From Actinomycetes bacterium (GTDB lineage: Bacteria > Actinomycetota > Acidimicrobiia > IMCC26256 > PALSA-610): a DNA stretch of 64,000 nt. The position numbers and the translations under genes were made by a program. Shown here one piece after another: positions 26,507-35,951 of this stretch. How positions within the stretch are numbered: the stretch's first letter is position 1; the number at the start of each line of letters is the position of its first letter. The stretch lies in contig JANYBW010000035.1 in the NCBI GenBank assembly GCA_025360585.1, positions 45,474 through 109,473 of the forward strand, in the 5' to 3' direction. The notes below the pieces were generated by a model that was not told the DNA's origin, searched no databases, and was given only the letters and a program-made list of their open reading frames with translations.

Positions 26507-26872
26507 TCACCCAGCGACTCGCCGGCCCACCATGAATGTTCGGATCATGTAATTCCACGTGCACTCAAGGCACACCTCAACGTCGTAACACTTCAATTCA
26601 TCGTGGGCCTTGCCGAGCTTGCGCAACTCCGCAGATGTCGCGACCGCGCGGCCGTTGCCGATCTTCAGTGCATCGCCGTATACATACGAAACGTACCGCA
26701 GACCAATCGCGCCACAAATCGGGCACTTTTCGTCACTTTCCCGCCCAAGATTTCGAGCCGCACGCACCAGTTCCGGATGAGCATCGCATACGTCGAGTCG
26801 ATTCAAGACCCCGCTGCGATAGTCGCGAACAATCGACCGCCGCGCCAACGAATAGTCGATCTCCCTCCGCAT
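26507..26872 (-). CDS. DUF5318 family protein (zinc-ribbon-like)
   Basis: A 121-residue protein matching the actinobacterial DUF5318 family. It starts MRREIDYSLARRSIVRDYRSG and has CPICG near the middle (about residue 50) and CLEC near the C-terminus (about 106), a likely zinc site. It also has the family LRYVSYVYGDALK. The function is unknown; in other actinobacteria homologues often lie near cell-wall genes. It follows the acyltransferase gene by 19 bp on the same strand. An in-frame extension to 27073 lies within the acyltransferase gene and was dropped. Confidence 0.85.
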   Translation of the reverse strand: MRREIDYSLARRSIVRDYRSGVLNRLDVCDAHPELVRAARNLGRESDEKCPICGAIGLRYVSYVYGDALKIGNGRAVATSAELRKLGKAHDELKCYDVEVCLECTWNYMIRTFMVGRRVAG

Positions 26873-26891
26873 CGGGCAAGTGTACGGCGAT

Positions 26892-28100
26892 TTATCGTTG
26901 GGTCCAACGGCGTGCCAAGTTCTGCGCCGGGCGTTCAACCCCGAACCAAGAAACGGTTGCGAGTCCCAGCGCGAGACCAAGGACGACAACGCCTTGGGAT
27001 GCGCTTCTGAACCGCGAGGTGTGTTCGAGGGTCGCGAAATCAATATGAAAGTGATCGCCAGCGGCTTGTTCAATCAGAGGCTGGTGCCACAGGTATGCGC
27101 CGTAACTCACCGTCCCGACCCAACTCATCGTCCGCCAGGGGAACCGGATTGCACGATGGCGTCGCGCGCCTTTCAGCACCGCGGGCGCTACTACCGCAGT
27201 GGCCAACAGCGGGCTCAAGACCCTATGCCAACCCTCCTGTGCAGTCGTCAGGGACCGAATCGAAAACCCGACACCCGTCGCCGACAACCACATCATCGCG
27301 CCAACGCAACCCGCTGCACTACACCACCAAGGCCACGACCGGGCAAACCAACGATCGACCGCGGCCGAACGCCGGACCGAAACAACCGCTAACAACATTC
27401 CCGGCCCGAGCGCGGCAATCGCCAGCGGTAGTACGCCGACGAAGCTCTTCGCGTAGCCACCCCAAACACCGTTGAGCGGATGCGTGATCGTAAACACACG
27501 CAGGAAATACCCAACCGAGGTCAGCCCTAGGAGTGTGATCACGTGGCCACGAAATCCGAAGCGGCGCAGCACGAATGCCAGCACCGGAACCAACACATAA
27601 AACGAAACCTCGACAACCAGGCTCCACGCCGGACCAATACCATCGAAGACCTGGTCAAGGCGTTCAGGAAGATACGTGTGCACGAGCGCGTAATGCGCCG
27701 CGTAGTGGCTAAACCCGCCGTGGATGTGCACCTCACCGAGTAACAGACACACCGACAATGCCAGCCAGTACGCCGGATAGATACGCAGGGCGCGCCGAAG
27801 CACATACGTGCGCAGTTTTGGTCGCGGCGCTCCAGCCAGATTCGCCAGCGCAAATGGACGAAAGATCAGAAATCCTGAAACAACGAAGAAGATCTCGACT
27901 CCAAAGTCGAGGTTCGGAATGATTCGGTAGCCGATTCCTCCCCAAGCAAGCCACGGTCGCAGCGGCAACCCGTAGTGGTATCCGAACACTGCAAGAAACG
28001 CAAGGCCTCGAAGCCAATCCAACGTATCGAATCGAATCGCTTCGCCAGCAGTCGATGCGTCCGCGGCTTCACGGGCACGCGGATTAGCTGGTTGGCTCAT
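26892..28100 (-). CDS. Acyltransferase family 3 (OafA/YrhL-like) membrane protein
   Basis: A protein of about 402 residues with around ten membrane helices. It has the family opening RFDTLDWLRGLAFLAVFGYHYG, where the His is the probable catalytic one. It also has GVEIFFVVSGFLIFRPF, RRALRIYPAYWLAL, PAWSLVVEVSFY and VSYGAYLWHQPL. Such proteins acetylate or otherwise acylate sugars of surface polysaccharides or peptidoglycan. The start giving MSQPANPRAR is preferred over one nine residues upstream. A paralogue with the same motifs is at 56.6-57.7 kb. It is divergent from the inositol-phosphate synthase gene. Confidence 0.9.
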   Translation of the reverse strand: MSQPANPRAREAADASTAGEAIRFDTLDWLRGLAFLAVFGYHYGLPLRPWLAWGGIGYRIIPNLDFGVEIFFVVSGFLIFRPFALANLAGAPRPKLRTYVLRRALRIYPAYWLALSVCLLLGEVHIHGGFSHYAAHYALVHTYLPERLDQVFDGIGPAWSLVVEVSFYVLVPVLAFVLRRFGFRGHVITLLGLTSVGYFLRVFTITHPLNGVWGGYAKSFVGVLPLAIAALGPGMLLAVVSVRRSAAVDRWFARSWPWWCSAAGCVGAMMWLSATGVGFSIRSLTTAQEGWHRVLSPLLATAVVAPAVLKGARRHRAIRFPWRTMSWVGTVSYGAYLWHQPLIEQAAGDHFHIDFATLEHTSRFRSASQGVVVLGLALGLATVSWFGVERPAQNLARRWTQR

Positions 28101-28173
28101 TATTTCTGATCGTAGGTGAAACGGCACAGCGCTCCGGTCGCCACCCGAACCTCAACGGAACTACCTTGCTGTC

Positions 28174-29502
28174 ATGGCCATACCGAAGACCCCCACGATC
28201 GCGCCCGCCGAAGGAAAGCTTGGTGTCCTCACGGTGGGGCTCGGTGCGGTCTCGAGCACGCTCATCGCGGGAGTAGAGCTAGCCAAACGAAATATGGCTG
28301 AGCCAATCGGTTCACTCACCCAGATGGGCACCATCCGGCTCGGGAAACGCACCGACGAACGGTCCCCACTTATCAAGGACGCGGTTCCGCTCGCGAACAT
28401 CAACGACATCGTGTTCGGGGCTTGGGATCCATTTCCCGATGATGCGTACACCGCGGCGATGCGTGCGGGGGTGCTCGAAAGTGGCCGCCACCTAGAACCC
28501 GTCGCCGAAGCGTTGCGCTCGGTGCGGCCAATGACCGCTGCCTTCGATCCGCACTACTGCAAACGCATTGATGGCCCGAACGTCAAAGACCACACGAGTA
28601 AACGCAAAATGCTCGAGGGGATCCGCGAAGACATCGGCCGGTTCAAGGACGAAAACAAGACCGAGCGCATGGTGATGATCTGGGCCGGATCCACTGAGAT
28701 CTTCCTCGAAAATGGTCCCGCACATGTAGATATTGAAAGCTTCGAAAAAGCGATCGACGCCAACGACCCCACCGTCGCGCCGTCGATGCTGTACGCCTAC
28801 GCGGCGTTACAAGAAGGAATTCCGTTCGCCAACGGCGCGCCGAACCTTGCCGTCGATACTCCAGTGCTTCGCGACTACGCGACTACCCACAAGGTCCCGA
28901 TTTCCGGCAAGGACTTCAAGACGGGACAGACGCTACTCAAGACCGTTCTTGCACCAATGTTCAAAGCCCGAATGCTCGGGGTGGCTGGCTGGTACTCGAC
29001 CAACATTTTGGGCAACCGCGATGGCGAAGTCCTCGATGATCCCGACAACTTTAAGACCAAAGAGGAATCAAAACTCGGCGTACTCGAAGGTATTTTGCAA
29101 CCCGAGAAGTACCCAAGTTTGTACGGCGACATGTACCACAAAGTGCGGATCAACTATTACCCACCCCGCGGCGACAACAAAGAGGGCTGGGACAACATCG
29201 ACATCTTTGGGTGGCTGAACTACCCGATGCAGATGAAGATCGATTTCTTGTGCCGTGACTCAATCCTTGCCGCACCACTCGCGCTCGACCTCGTGTTGTT
29301 TAGCGATCTCGCTAAACGCGCGGGCATGGGTGGCATCCAAGAGTGGCTGAGCTTTTACTACAAGTCACCGCAGGTTGCGCCGGGCCTCTATCCCGAACAC
29401 GACTTGTTTATCCAGTTGACCAAACTCAAAAACACTTTGCGCTGGATGATCGGCGAAGACCAAATTACACACCTCGGGCTCGAGTACTACCTCGACGACT
29501 GA
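28174..29502 (+). CDS. ino1: Inositol-3-phosphate synthase (bacterial type)
   Basis: A 442-residue enzyme converting glucose-6-phosphate to 1D-myo-inositol-3-phosphate with NAD. The Rossmann motif is TVGLGAVSSTLIAG. Family signatures are FGAWDPFPDDAY, GAPNLAVDTPVL, ISGKDFKTGQTLLKT and SYNHLG-region counterpart SVNGWL-like NILGNRDGE, followed by KIDFLCRDSILAAPLALDL. The closest relatives I recall are the longer Bacteroidetes/Acidimicrobiia forms, not the 360-residue mycobacterial type. Inositol is needed for phosphatidylinositol and mycothiol in actinobacteria. A methyltransferase gene follows by 7 bp and may be in the same operon. Confidence 0.93.
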   Translation: MAIPKTPTIAPAEGKLGVLTVGLGAVSSTLIAGVELAKRNMAEPIGSLTQMGTIRLGKRTDERSPLIKDAVPLANINDIVFGAWDPFPDDAYTAAMRAGVLESGRHLEPVAEALRSVRPMTAAFDPHYCKRIDGPNVKDHTSKRKMLEGIREDIGRFKDENKTERMVMIWAGSTEIFLENGPAHVDIESFEKAIDANDPTVAPSMLYAYAALQEGIPFANGAPNLAVDTPVLRDYATTHKVPISGKDFKTGQTLLKTVLAPMFKARMLGVAGWYSTNILGNRDGEVLDDPDNFKTKEESKLGVLEGILQPEKYPSLYGDMYHKVRINYYPPRGDNKEGWDNIDIFGWLNYPMQMKIDFLCRDSILAAPLALDLVLFSDLAKRAGMGGIQEWLSFYYKSPQVAPGLYPEHDLFIQLTKLKNTLRWMIGEDQITHLGLEYYLDD

Positions 29503-29509
29503 TGCTTCG

Positions 29510-30241
29510 ATGACGAACACCGAATCTTGGAATCGCTCGGCCGTTGCCTATCAATCGCAGCGCGAGCCCAAACCCACAGAGATCCAATACGGCACCGATC
29601 TCCCCAATGATACTGAGCTCCGTCTCGTACCGAACCTCCGCGACAAACGCGTCCTCGATCTTGGTTGTGGTACTGGCGCAAATGCAGTTGTCATGGCTCA
29701 ATCCGGCGCCAAAGTCATAGGAATCGATCTGAGCCAATCCATGCTGGAGCTCGCGCAGCAACAAGCGGCCAGCGCGAAGGTCAAGGTGGAACTACGACAA
29801 GGCGACATCGCAGAGCTCGCGTGGCTGCGCGCTGAATCGATTGAGTTTGCCCTCTGCGTGGAAGTACTCGCCGAAGTTCCTGATCTCGACCGAACCTTGC
29901 GCCAGATCCATCGCGTGCTGCAGCCCGCGAGCACCTTCGTCTTTACCCACGCACACCCGGCTGGCCTTTCGTGTCGCAACGATTACGCGGCACCGGGCGC
30001 ACTCCCACTCGGGACGCTCGAAGTACGCCGTTCCTATTTCGATGAAGCGCCGATCAATATCACCCAAAACGACCAGCATTTCACGTACTTTCCGCGCACC
30101 ATCGGGAGCATCTTTTCCGCGCTCGGTCGTGCCGGTTTCGGCATCGACGCGATGCTCGAACCTGAACCTTCAATACGCACATTGGTCGGGCCCGAGGTTC
30201 CCAATACGCTGATTATTCGCGCCAAAAAACTGGGCAACTAG
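29510..30241 (+). CDS. Class I SAM-dependent methyltransferase
   Basis: A 243-residue protein with SAM motif VLDLGCGTGANAV, acidic motif VIGIDLSQSMLELA, GDIAELAW, and ALCVEVLAEVPD. This matches the UbiE/Methyltransf_11 type. It lies 7 bp after the inositol-phosphate synthase gene, so a role in inositol or lipid modification is possible but speculative. It is convergent with the CCA-adding enzyme gene, overlapping by four bases. Substrate unknown. Confidence 0.88.
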   Translation: MTNTESWNRSAVAYQSQREPKPTEIQYGTDLPNDTELRLVPNLRDKRVLDLGCGTGANAVVMAQSGAKVIGIDLSQSMLELAQQQAASAKVKVELRQGDIAELAWLRAESIEFALCVEVLAEVPDLDRTLRQIHRVLQPASTFVFTHAHPAGLSCRNDYAAPGALPLGTLEVRRSYFDEAPINITQNDQHFTYFPRTIGSIFSALGRAGFGIDAMLEPEPSIRTLVGPEVPNTLIIRAKKLGN

Positions 30242-31626
30242 CGCAGCTTTTGTTCGACGGCCCACGCGTCGAGGCGCGTCAGCGCAGTCGCTTCGTCCAT
30301 GGGGCCCTCTTCGAGCCGCAACTCTAATAGGAACGCCAACGCCTGTCCGACAACCCGGCCGGGCGTTACACCAAGATGATCCATTATTTGGCGACCATCG
30401 AGGGCCGGCCGAATGGACGCGAGTTCCTCTTGAGTTTTCAACTCAGCGATACGCGATTCAAGTTCATCCATGCGTTTGGACAACATGTCGGCTTTGCGCT
30501 TATTGCGCGTCGTGCAGTCGCAGCGTGTGAGGTGATTCAGTTCGTCGAGGAGATGGCCCGCATCGCGTACATACCGGCGAACCGCAGAATCCGTCCAGCC
30601 CATCTTGTAGGTGTGAAACCGCAAATGAAGTTCAACCAGCTGGGTGACGTCGTCGATCATCTGGGTCGAATATTTCAAATCCGTCATTCTTTTGCGGGCC
30701 ATCCGAGCACCCACAACCTCATGATGGTGAAACGTGACCCCGTTGGTGCTGTAACCACGCGTTTTGGGTTTTCCAATATCGTGCAGCAACGCACCTAACC
30801 GCACCAACAACTCGGGGCGTGTGTTTTGCACCACCGCAATCGAGTGCGCGAGAACATCTTTGTGACGATGAATCGGATCCTGTTCAAGCTCCATTCGCGT
30901 GAGCTCGGGGAAGAATTCATCGGCGAGCCCAGTGCGAGCCATCAACCAAAGGCCTGGCCCAGGATCCTCGGCCAACAACAGCTTGTTGAGTTCGTCGCGA
31001 ACGCGCTCGGCGCTCACGATCTGCATGCGCGATCGCATCGCGCGCATCTGATCAACAACCTCGTCAACTGGCGTAAACTGCAACGTGGCCGTGAAGCGAG
31101 CCGCGCGCATCATCCGCAGAGGATCGTCACCAAATGAGATCTCGGCAGCGAGCGGGGTCCGCAACGTCTTGGTGACCAGATCACCGAGGCCACCAAACGG
31201 GTCGATCAATTCAAGATCGGGCAGCCGCAACGCCAACGCGTTCACCGTGAAATCGCGACGACCCAAATCAACTTCGATGGAATCACCAAAGGTCACCTCG
31301 GGTTTACGCGATTCCGGCGTGTACACATCCGCACGAAACGTCGTGATCTCAAAGGTATCGCCACCCTTATTCGCGCCCACCGTCCCAAACCGCTCACCCT
31401 GGAGCCAGATGGCATCGGCCCAGCCATCAATAACCGCTTTGATTTGGGGCGGGCGAGCATCGGTCGTGAGATCGAGATCCGATATGGGCCGATCCATCAA
31501 CGCATCGCGAACGCTGCCGCCAACGAGATAACACTCATGTCCGGCGGCAACAAGCCGGTGAGCGAGGTCAGAAAGATGGGTGTTGGGTCCGAGAAAAGGC
31601 GCCAGGCGCGGCGGAATAGCCGTCAT
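30238..31626 (-). CDS. cca: CCA-adding tRNA nucleotidyltransferase
   Basis: A 462-residue protein that adds or repairs the CCA end of tRNAs. The N-terminal nucleotidyltransferase has LVGGSVRDALM and DLDLTTDA with the metal-binding Asp pair, then DFTVNALAL and DPLRMMRAARFTATL. An HD-type domain follows (ALLHDIGKP, about residue 270), typical of class II CCA enzymes with a phosphohydrolase module. In mycobacteria this gene (Rv3907c, pcnB) is also near the origin, upstream of the murJ cluster, so the synteny is kept. It is convergent with the methyltransferase. Confidence 0.93.
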   Translation of the reverse strand: MTAIPPRLAPFLGPNTHLSDLAHRLVAAGHECYLVGGSVRDALMDRPISDLDLTTDARPPQIKAVIDGWADAIWLQGERFGTVGANKGGDTFEITTFRADVYTPESRKPEVTFGDSIEVDLGRRDFTVNALALRLPDLELIDPFGGLGDLVTKTLRTPLAAEISFGDDPLRMMRAARFTATLQFTPVDEVVDQMRAMRSRMQIVSAERVRDELNKLLLAEDPGPGLWLMARTGLADEFFPELTRMELEQDPIHRHKDVLAHSIAVVQNTRPELLVRLGALLHDIGKPKTRGYSTNGVTFHHHEVVGARMARKRMTDLKYSTQMIDDVTQLVELHLRFHTYKMGWTDSAVRRYVRDAGHLLDELNHLTRCDCTTRNKRKADMLSKRMDELESRIAELKTQEELASIRPALDGRQIMDHLGVTPGRVVGQALAFLLELRLEEGPMDEATALTRLDAWAVEQKLR

Positions 31627-31669
31627 ATCTCTAGATTCTCGCGGTTAGCAGCGCAATATCTAGGAACGA

Positions 31670-32761
31670 TTACGCCGCGGTCTCCGCCACTTGCGCAAGT
31701 GTGTGCTGTTCAATCATCAATCGGAGGTCATGAGGCCGGGTCGAAGCCGCGAGCGCTTCGCGGAGTTCGATCATTCCTTGTCGATACAACACCAACAAAC
31801 TCTGGTCGAACGTCTGCATGCCGTAGTACTCGCCATCGGCAATGATTTCTTGGATCTCGTGGGTTTCTTCAGCGTTAGCAATTTTGTCGAACACGCGTCC
31901 GGTAGAGACCAAGACTTCGATTGCCGCAACCCTGCCGCCATCACACCGTTCGAGCAATCGCTGACTCACAACGCCACGCAGCGATCCGGCCAGACCCATC
32001 CGCACTTGACGCTGCTCGTGCGGAGGAAAGAAATCGACAATGCGGTTAATGGTTTCGGTCGCGTTGATTGTGTGCAACGTTGAGAACACAAGATGCCCAG
32101 TCTCGGCCGCCGCGAGTGCTGTACGAACCGTCGCCGTGTCGCGCATTTCCCCGATCAGAATCACATCCGGGTCCTGACGCAGCACTCGCTTGAGTGCAGC
32201 ATGAAAATCCGCGGTATCGCTGCCGACTTCACGCTGGTTCACAATCGATTGCTTATCTGCATGCAGCACTTCTATCGGATCTTCGATCGTCACAATGTGA
32301 CGAGACATAGTCTCGTTGATGTGATCAATCATCGCTGCCAATGTTGTGGTTTTGCCCGATCCAGTCGGGCCCGTCACCAACACCAATCCTCGACTGTGCT
32401 CCGCGAGGCGGCGGACGACGTTTGGCAATCCCAACTCAGCAAATGATCCAATTGTGTTTTGCACTAGCCGCAAGACGAGCCCGACGGACCCTCGTTGGCG
32501 GAGTACGTTCACTCGAAATCGCCCGAGCCCGGCGACAGCGTACGCGAAATCGGCCTCGCATCCGTTGAGAAATTCTTCCGCACGCGGTTTCGGCATTATC
32601 GCAAACGCAACCCGCTCGGTTTCTGCTGGAGTTACGGCCGCAAGGTCGCAGCGTTCAAGCCTGCCATCAATCCTTAAGATCGGTGCAGAACCAACCTTGA
32701 TGTGAATATCTGAAGCGTCGCGAGCCACTGCCTCACGCAACAGTGCGTCAAGATCCAACAC
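31670..32761 (-). CDS. pilT: Type IV pilus twitching ATPase PilT
   Basis: About 363 residues. The N-terminal PAS-like domain has DASDIHIKVGSAPILRIDGRL (quoted in part), Walker A is GPTGSGKTT, the Asp and His boxes are TIEDPIEVLH and HLVFSTLHT, and Walker B is PDVILIGEMRD. The C-terminal half has AIEVLVSTGRVFDKIA, close to PilT's usual AIRNLIRE-region. PilT disassembles pilin at the base, powering retraction. The start is a GTG at 32761 with a close GGAGGT, so the in-frame extension to 32950 is not coding. No other pilus genes are in the window, so partners would be elsewhere. Confidence 0.9.
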   Translation of the reverse strand: MLDLDALLREAVARDASDIHIKVGSAPILRIDGRLERCDLAAVTPAETERVAFAIMPKPRAEEFLNGCEADFAYAVAGLGRFRVNVLRQRGSVGLVLRLVQNTIGSFAELGLPNVVRRLAEHSRGLVLVTGPTGSGKTTTLAAMIDHINETMSRHIVTIEDPIEVLHADKQSIVNQREVGSDTADFHAALKRVLRQDPDVILIGEMRDTATVRTALAAAETGHLVFSTLHTINATETINRIVDFFPPHEQRQVRMGLAGSLRGVVSQRLLERCDGGRVAAIEVLVSTGRVFDKIANAEETHEIQEIIADGEYYGMQTFDQSLLVLYRQGMIELREALAASTRPHDLRLMIEQHTLAQVAETAA

Positions 32762-32785
32762 GAGCCACCTCCGTAGCTCACGTTG

Positions 32786-32851
32786 TCGGCATTTCTGCCC
32801 GATTTCTGCAGCCGGATTTCTGCAGCCGATTTCAGCGGCCGGATTTCGAGG
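32786..32851. repeat. Short imperfect tandem repeat (13-14 bp) upstream of pilT
   Basis: Units like CCGATTTCTGCAG and CCGGATTTCTGCAG occur twice in near-exact form, then as two diverged copies (CCGATTTCAGCGG, CCGGATTTCGAGG), filling the spacer between the HDAC-like gene stop (32892) and pilT. The alternation of 13 and 14 bp is visible. Confidence 0.75.
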
Positions 32852-32891
32852 TGCTCCCCCAGTCGCCGGCGACCTTCTCAAGCGCCAGATC

Positions 32892-33911
32892 TCAAGCCTG
32901 ATCAAGAGCCCGCTGGCGGGCCTCGACCGCGGAAGCGACCGCCGGAGCATTCAGCTCCACCTCGCTAGGCAACTCAACACCATTCGGATTACCGAGCAGT
33001 GTCGATGCCATCGCTTCGACGGAATTTCCCAACGCGACGAGGTCGTATCCACCCTCCAAAAACACGATGAGCCGTCCCGGTTTCGGTACCAAATCCATGA
33101 TCGCTCGCGTTATTGCGACGTAGTCACCAGCAGTCAGCCCCATATCCGTCAGCGGATCGTCGCGGTGCGCGTCGAATCCCGCGGACACAAGGATCCAGTC
33201 CGGGCAAAACGCGTCAACTGCCGGACGGACGACCTCATCAAACGCGTATCGATAGGTAGTCCCACCGGTTCCTGGTGGCAACGGAATGTTCATTGTCGCG
33301 CCGAGACCCGCGCCGACGCCAACCTCGCTGGCCGCACCCGTTCCCGGATAACCGGGCGACTGGTGCAACGAAACGAACAACGTGTTCGGATCAGCGGCAA
33401 ATATTTCTTGGGTGCCGTTGCCGTGATGCGCGTCGATATCGATGATTGCGACCCTTTCACCAGCTTCGCGGATAGCGGCCGCGGTAATCGCAATATTGTT
33501 CAACAGACAAAAGCCCATGCCGCGTCGGGCGACGGCGTGATGACCCGGCGGTCGAATCGCTAAAAACGCAGCGCTCCCTGCACCCACTCGTAGCCGTTGC
33601 ACGGCCGCGAGCCCCACTCCCGCGGCCAGGGTCGCCACTTCCCACGAATCACGCGCAAAGCTTGTATCGGCATCAATATGGCCTCCGCCGACCCTCGCGG
33701 TGTCGCGGATCCAATCGACGTACTTCTGGTCATGCACTCGCGTAATTTCAAGCACACTCGCGTGATTCGCAGCGATGAGCGCGGATTCAGACTCCAACGC
33801 ACCCGCCCGGAGTAAACCAGCCCTGACAGCGATCAGGCGCTCGGCGCTCTCGGGATGTCCGGGACCACTCCAATGATCCCGAAACCGATCCTCATCAGCA
33901 ACCAACAGCAT
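32892..33911 (-). CDS. Histone deacetylase-superfamily amidohydrolase (AcuC/APAH-like)
   Basis: A 339-residue protein with the full zinc-deacetylase signature: RPPGHHAVARRGMGFCLLNN, IDIDAHHGNGTQEIF (first Asp-His metal site), and SAGFDAHRDDP (second Asp). Bacterial members deacetylate acetylated lysine residues (for example acetyl-CoA synthetase) or acetylated polyamines; which applies here is unclear. Start at ATG 33911 gives MLLVADEDRFRDHWSGPGHPE. It is divergent from the DUF6049-type gene, and an in-frame longer start of that gene would overlap it. Confidence 0.92.
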   Translation of the reverse strand: MLLVADEDRFRDHWSGPGHPESAERLIAVRAGLLRAGALESESALIAANHASVLEITRVHDQKYVDWIRDTARVGGGHIDADTSFARDSWEVATLAAGVGLAAVQRLRVGAGSAAFLAIRPPGHHAVARRGMGFCLLNNIAITAAAIREAGERVAIIDIDAHHGNGTQEIFAADPNTLFVSLHQSPGYPGTGAASEVGVGAGLGATMNIPLPPGTGGTTYRYAFDEVVRPAVDAFCPDWILVSAGFDAHRDDPLTDMGLTAGDYVAITRAIMDLVPKPGRLIVFLEGGYDLVALGNSVEAMASTLLGNPNGVELPSEVELNAPAVASAVEARQRALDQA

Positions 33912-33959
33912 CGCGCGACGGTACCTCGCATTCGACGTATGCGCCTACGCTGCGCAGCG

Positions 33960-35951
33960 GTGAAGGACATCGACAAGAATCCGGCACGCCGAATCGGCAC
34001 GAGATTCGCGATACTCGTCGCGAGCTTCAGCCTTGGGTTGACTACGAACTCAGTGCACGCCGCGCCCAGTGTCACACCAATACGTTCTCTTGAATTCATC
34101 AATCAAACACCGGTCGTGCAACTCGGCGATGCCACGATGCGATTTGCGCTGCGACTCCGGGAGGTTCACCCATCCGATCAGGTGGTCGTGGAGCTCTTCA
34201 ACGCCGTCGCGACCAGCGTGCAACTCAATGACATTGAAGGTGGCGCTCCACTACAACGGTCAAAGGATTCTGTCCGCTACGCCGTCTCGGATTTACTGCA
34301 CAAGACCAGCGGGACGGCCCGATTCAATGTCCTTCTTGCATCTAGCACGACTCCAATCCGTAACGCATTGACAGTGGACGCCGCTGGTGTCTATCCATTG
34401 CGCGTCTCAGTGCGGGCGCACGGACAATTTTCCCTGCGAGAAACGGATCCTCGATTCATCACTTGGATGGTCGTTGCGAACCAATCCACACTGGCCCGAC
34501 CCACGAAAGTTTCTTGGCTCTGGACCCTGCCTGAACTCGACCGTTCAACCCCCCAAACCATGAGCAGGAGCCTCACACTGGTTCAGGAGTCGGTCGCAAG
34601 TTTGGCGCGATTTACGTTCCCCACCGCGGTGTCCGTTTCGCCGTCCACCTTGTTGGAGTGGCAACGCCAATCTGCAAACGACGCTCAACGTTCATCCGAA
34701 TTCCAGACCGCGTTGAGTTCACTACGCCAACCATCGAGAACGATCCTGAACGCGCCCTACACGAACATCGACCCACTGGCCCTTGAGCACAACAGACTCC
34801 TCAATGTATACGACCGCGAATGGTCGCAAGGCTCAGCAACCTTGACTCGTGCCTTACAGATTCCCGTCGCAAAATCGACGGCAGCAGTGCAAAACACCGA
34901 CCCTCGGCTCATCAACCGCCTCAAAGTTACGGGTGTCGACCAGGTCGTGATCGATGAAGCGGCGTTGGCCCCAATCGACAACGACCTCCGCCAACAGCGT
35001 TTCGGAATCGCGCACACTCACGTTCAGGCGCTCGCCACTTCAACGGAAATCAGCACACAACTTTTCGCGGGTAACGATCGTCCAGCGCGCCGGGCCCAAA
35101 GGTTTGCGGCCACGCTCGCGCTCCTTTCTCAACGCGACAGCGAGGCGGGCGTAGTTATTGCGATCCCGATCGATCGGTCGCCAAGCGCTGACATGATCGC
35201 GGCAATCGAACGCGTTCTCAACAACAATTCCTTGGTCAGCACCGTGTCGATCTCGGACGCGTTTGCAACTGTCGCCCGCGGAACCGACGGCCAAGGAAAG
35301 CCTCAGCTCCGGAAATTCCTTAATGTTTCGCAAGGCAACACGACGGTCGATATCGCGCGGTTTCAGTCGCTCGAAACGCGTGTCGCCGGCTACCGGCAGC
35401 TCGTCGGGGTGACAGACCCAACACTTGACATCATTGAGGCGTCACTTCTCGAAGCCTTCAATCAAACCAATAGCCGCGAGCTCGCCAGCCACAATCTCGA
35501 TCGCGTGCAAGCGACAATGGATGCGTTGCAATCCACCGTTGGCGTCAGTTCACGCACTATTACGCTCACATCAGAACAGGCGCGCGTACCACTTTCGCTC
35601 ACTAACACCAGTGGTAGGCGCCTGCGCATCAAGGTCCACCTCGACGGCCAAAAAATTACCCAGCACAACCGGGATCAAGTCTTCGTACTTCCATCGACGC
35701 AACAAAATCAGACCGTTTTGCTATCTGTTCGAGTGCGAGGCGGAGGCGAGTTCCCTGTTCGAGTCACAGTCACCAGTGAAAATGGCGCGTACGTCTTTCA
35801 ACCGCAGATCACACTGCACATCAACTCGACCGTGTTTGGTACCTATGGCTCACTGCTGACCTATAGCGCACTTGGGTTCCTCGTGTTGTGGTGGATCCAC
35901 CATGCATGGAAACGGCGCCGGACCGCTTCGGCAGTTGCAAGCTCGCAATGA
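33960..35951 (+). CDS. DUF6049-type exported protein upstream of murJ
   Basis: A protein of about 663 residues. It has a signal peptide ending near HAA (about residue 34) and a single C-terminal membrane helix (LLTYSALGFLVLWWIHHAW, about 628-646), then a basic tail, so most of it is outside. The order relative to murJ matches mycobacterial Rv3909, placed in DUF6049; similarity here is by context and architecture. The GTG start at 33960 is chosen to clear the divergent HDAC-like gene; earlier ATGs exist at 33855 and 33939. The stop overlaps the murJ start by four bases, suggesting they act together. The biochemical role is unknown. Confidence 0.75.
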   Translation: MKDIDKNPARRIGTRFAILVASFSLGLTTNSVHAAPSVTPIRSLEFINQTPVVQLGDATMRFALRLREVHPSDQVVVELFNAVATSVQLNDIEGGAPLQRSKDSVRYAVSDLLHKTSGTARFNVLLASSTTPIRNALTVDAAGVYPLRVSVRAHGQFSLRETDPRFITWMVVANQSTLARPTKVSWLWTLPELDRSTPQTMSRSLTLVQESVASLARFTFPTAVSVSPSTLLEWQRQSANDAQRSSEFQTALSSLRQPSRTILNAPYTNIDPLALEHNRLLNVYDREWSQGSATLTRALQIPVAKSTAAVQNTDPRLINRLKVTGVDQVVIDEAALAPIDNDLRQQRFGIAHTHVQALATSTEISTQLFAGNDRPARRAQRFAATLALLSQRDSEAGVVIAIPIDRSPSADMIAAIERVLNNNSLVSTVSISDAFATVARGTDGQGKPQLRKFLNVSQGNTTVDIARFQSLETRVAGYRQLVGVTDPTLDIIEASLLEAFNQTNSRELASHNLDRVQATMDALQSTVGVSSRTITLTSEQARVPLSLTNTSGRRLRIKVHLDGQKITQHNRDQVFVLPSTQQNQTVLLSVRVRGGGEFPVRVTVTSENGAYVFQPQITLHINSTVFGTYGSLLTYSALGFLVLWWIHHAWKRRRTASAVASSQ

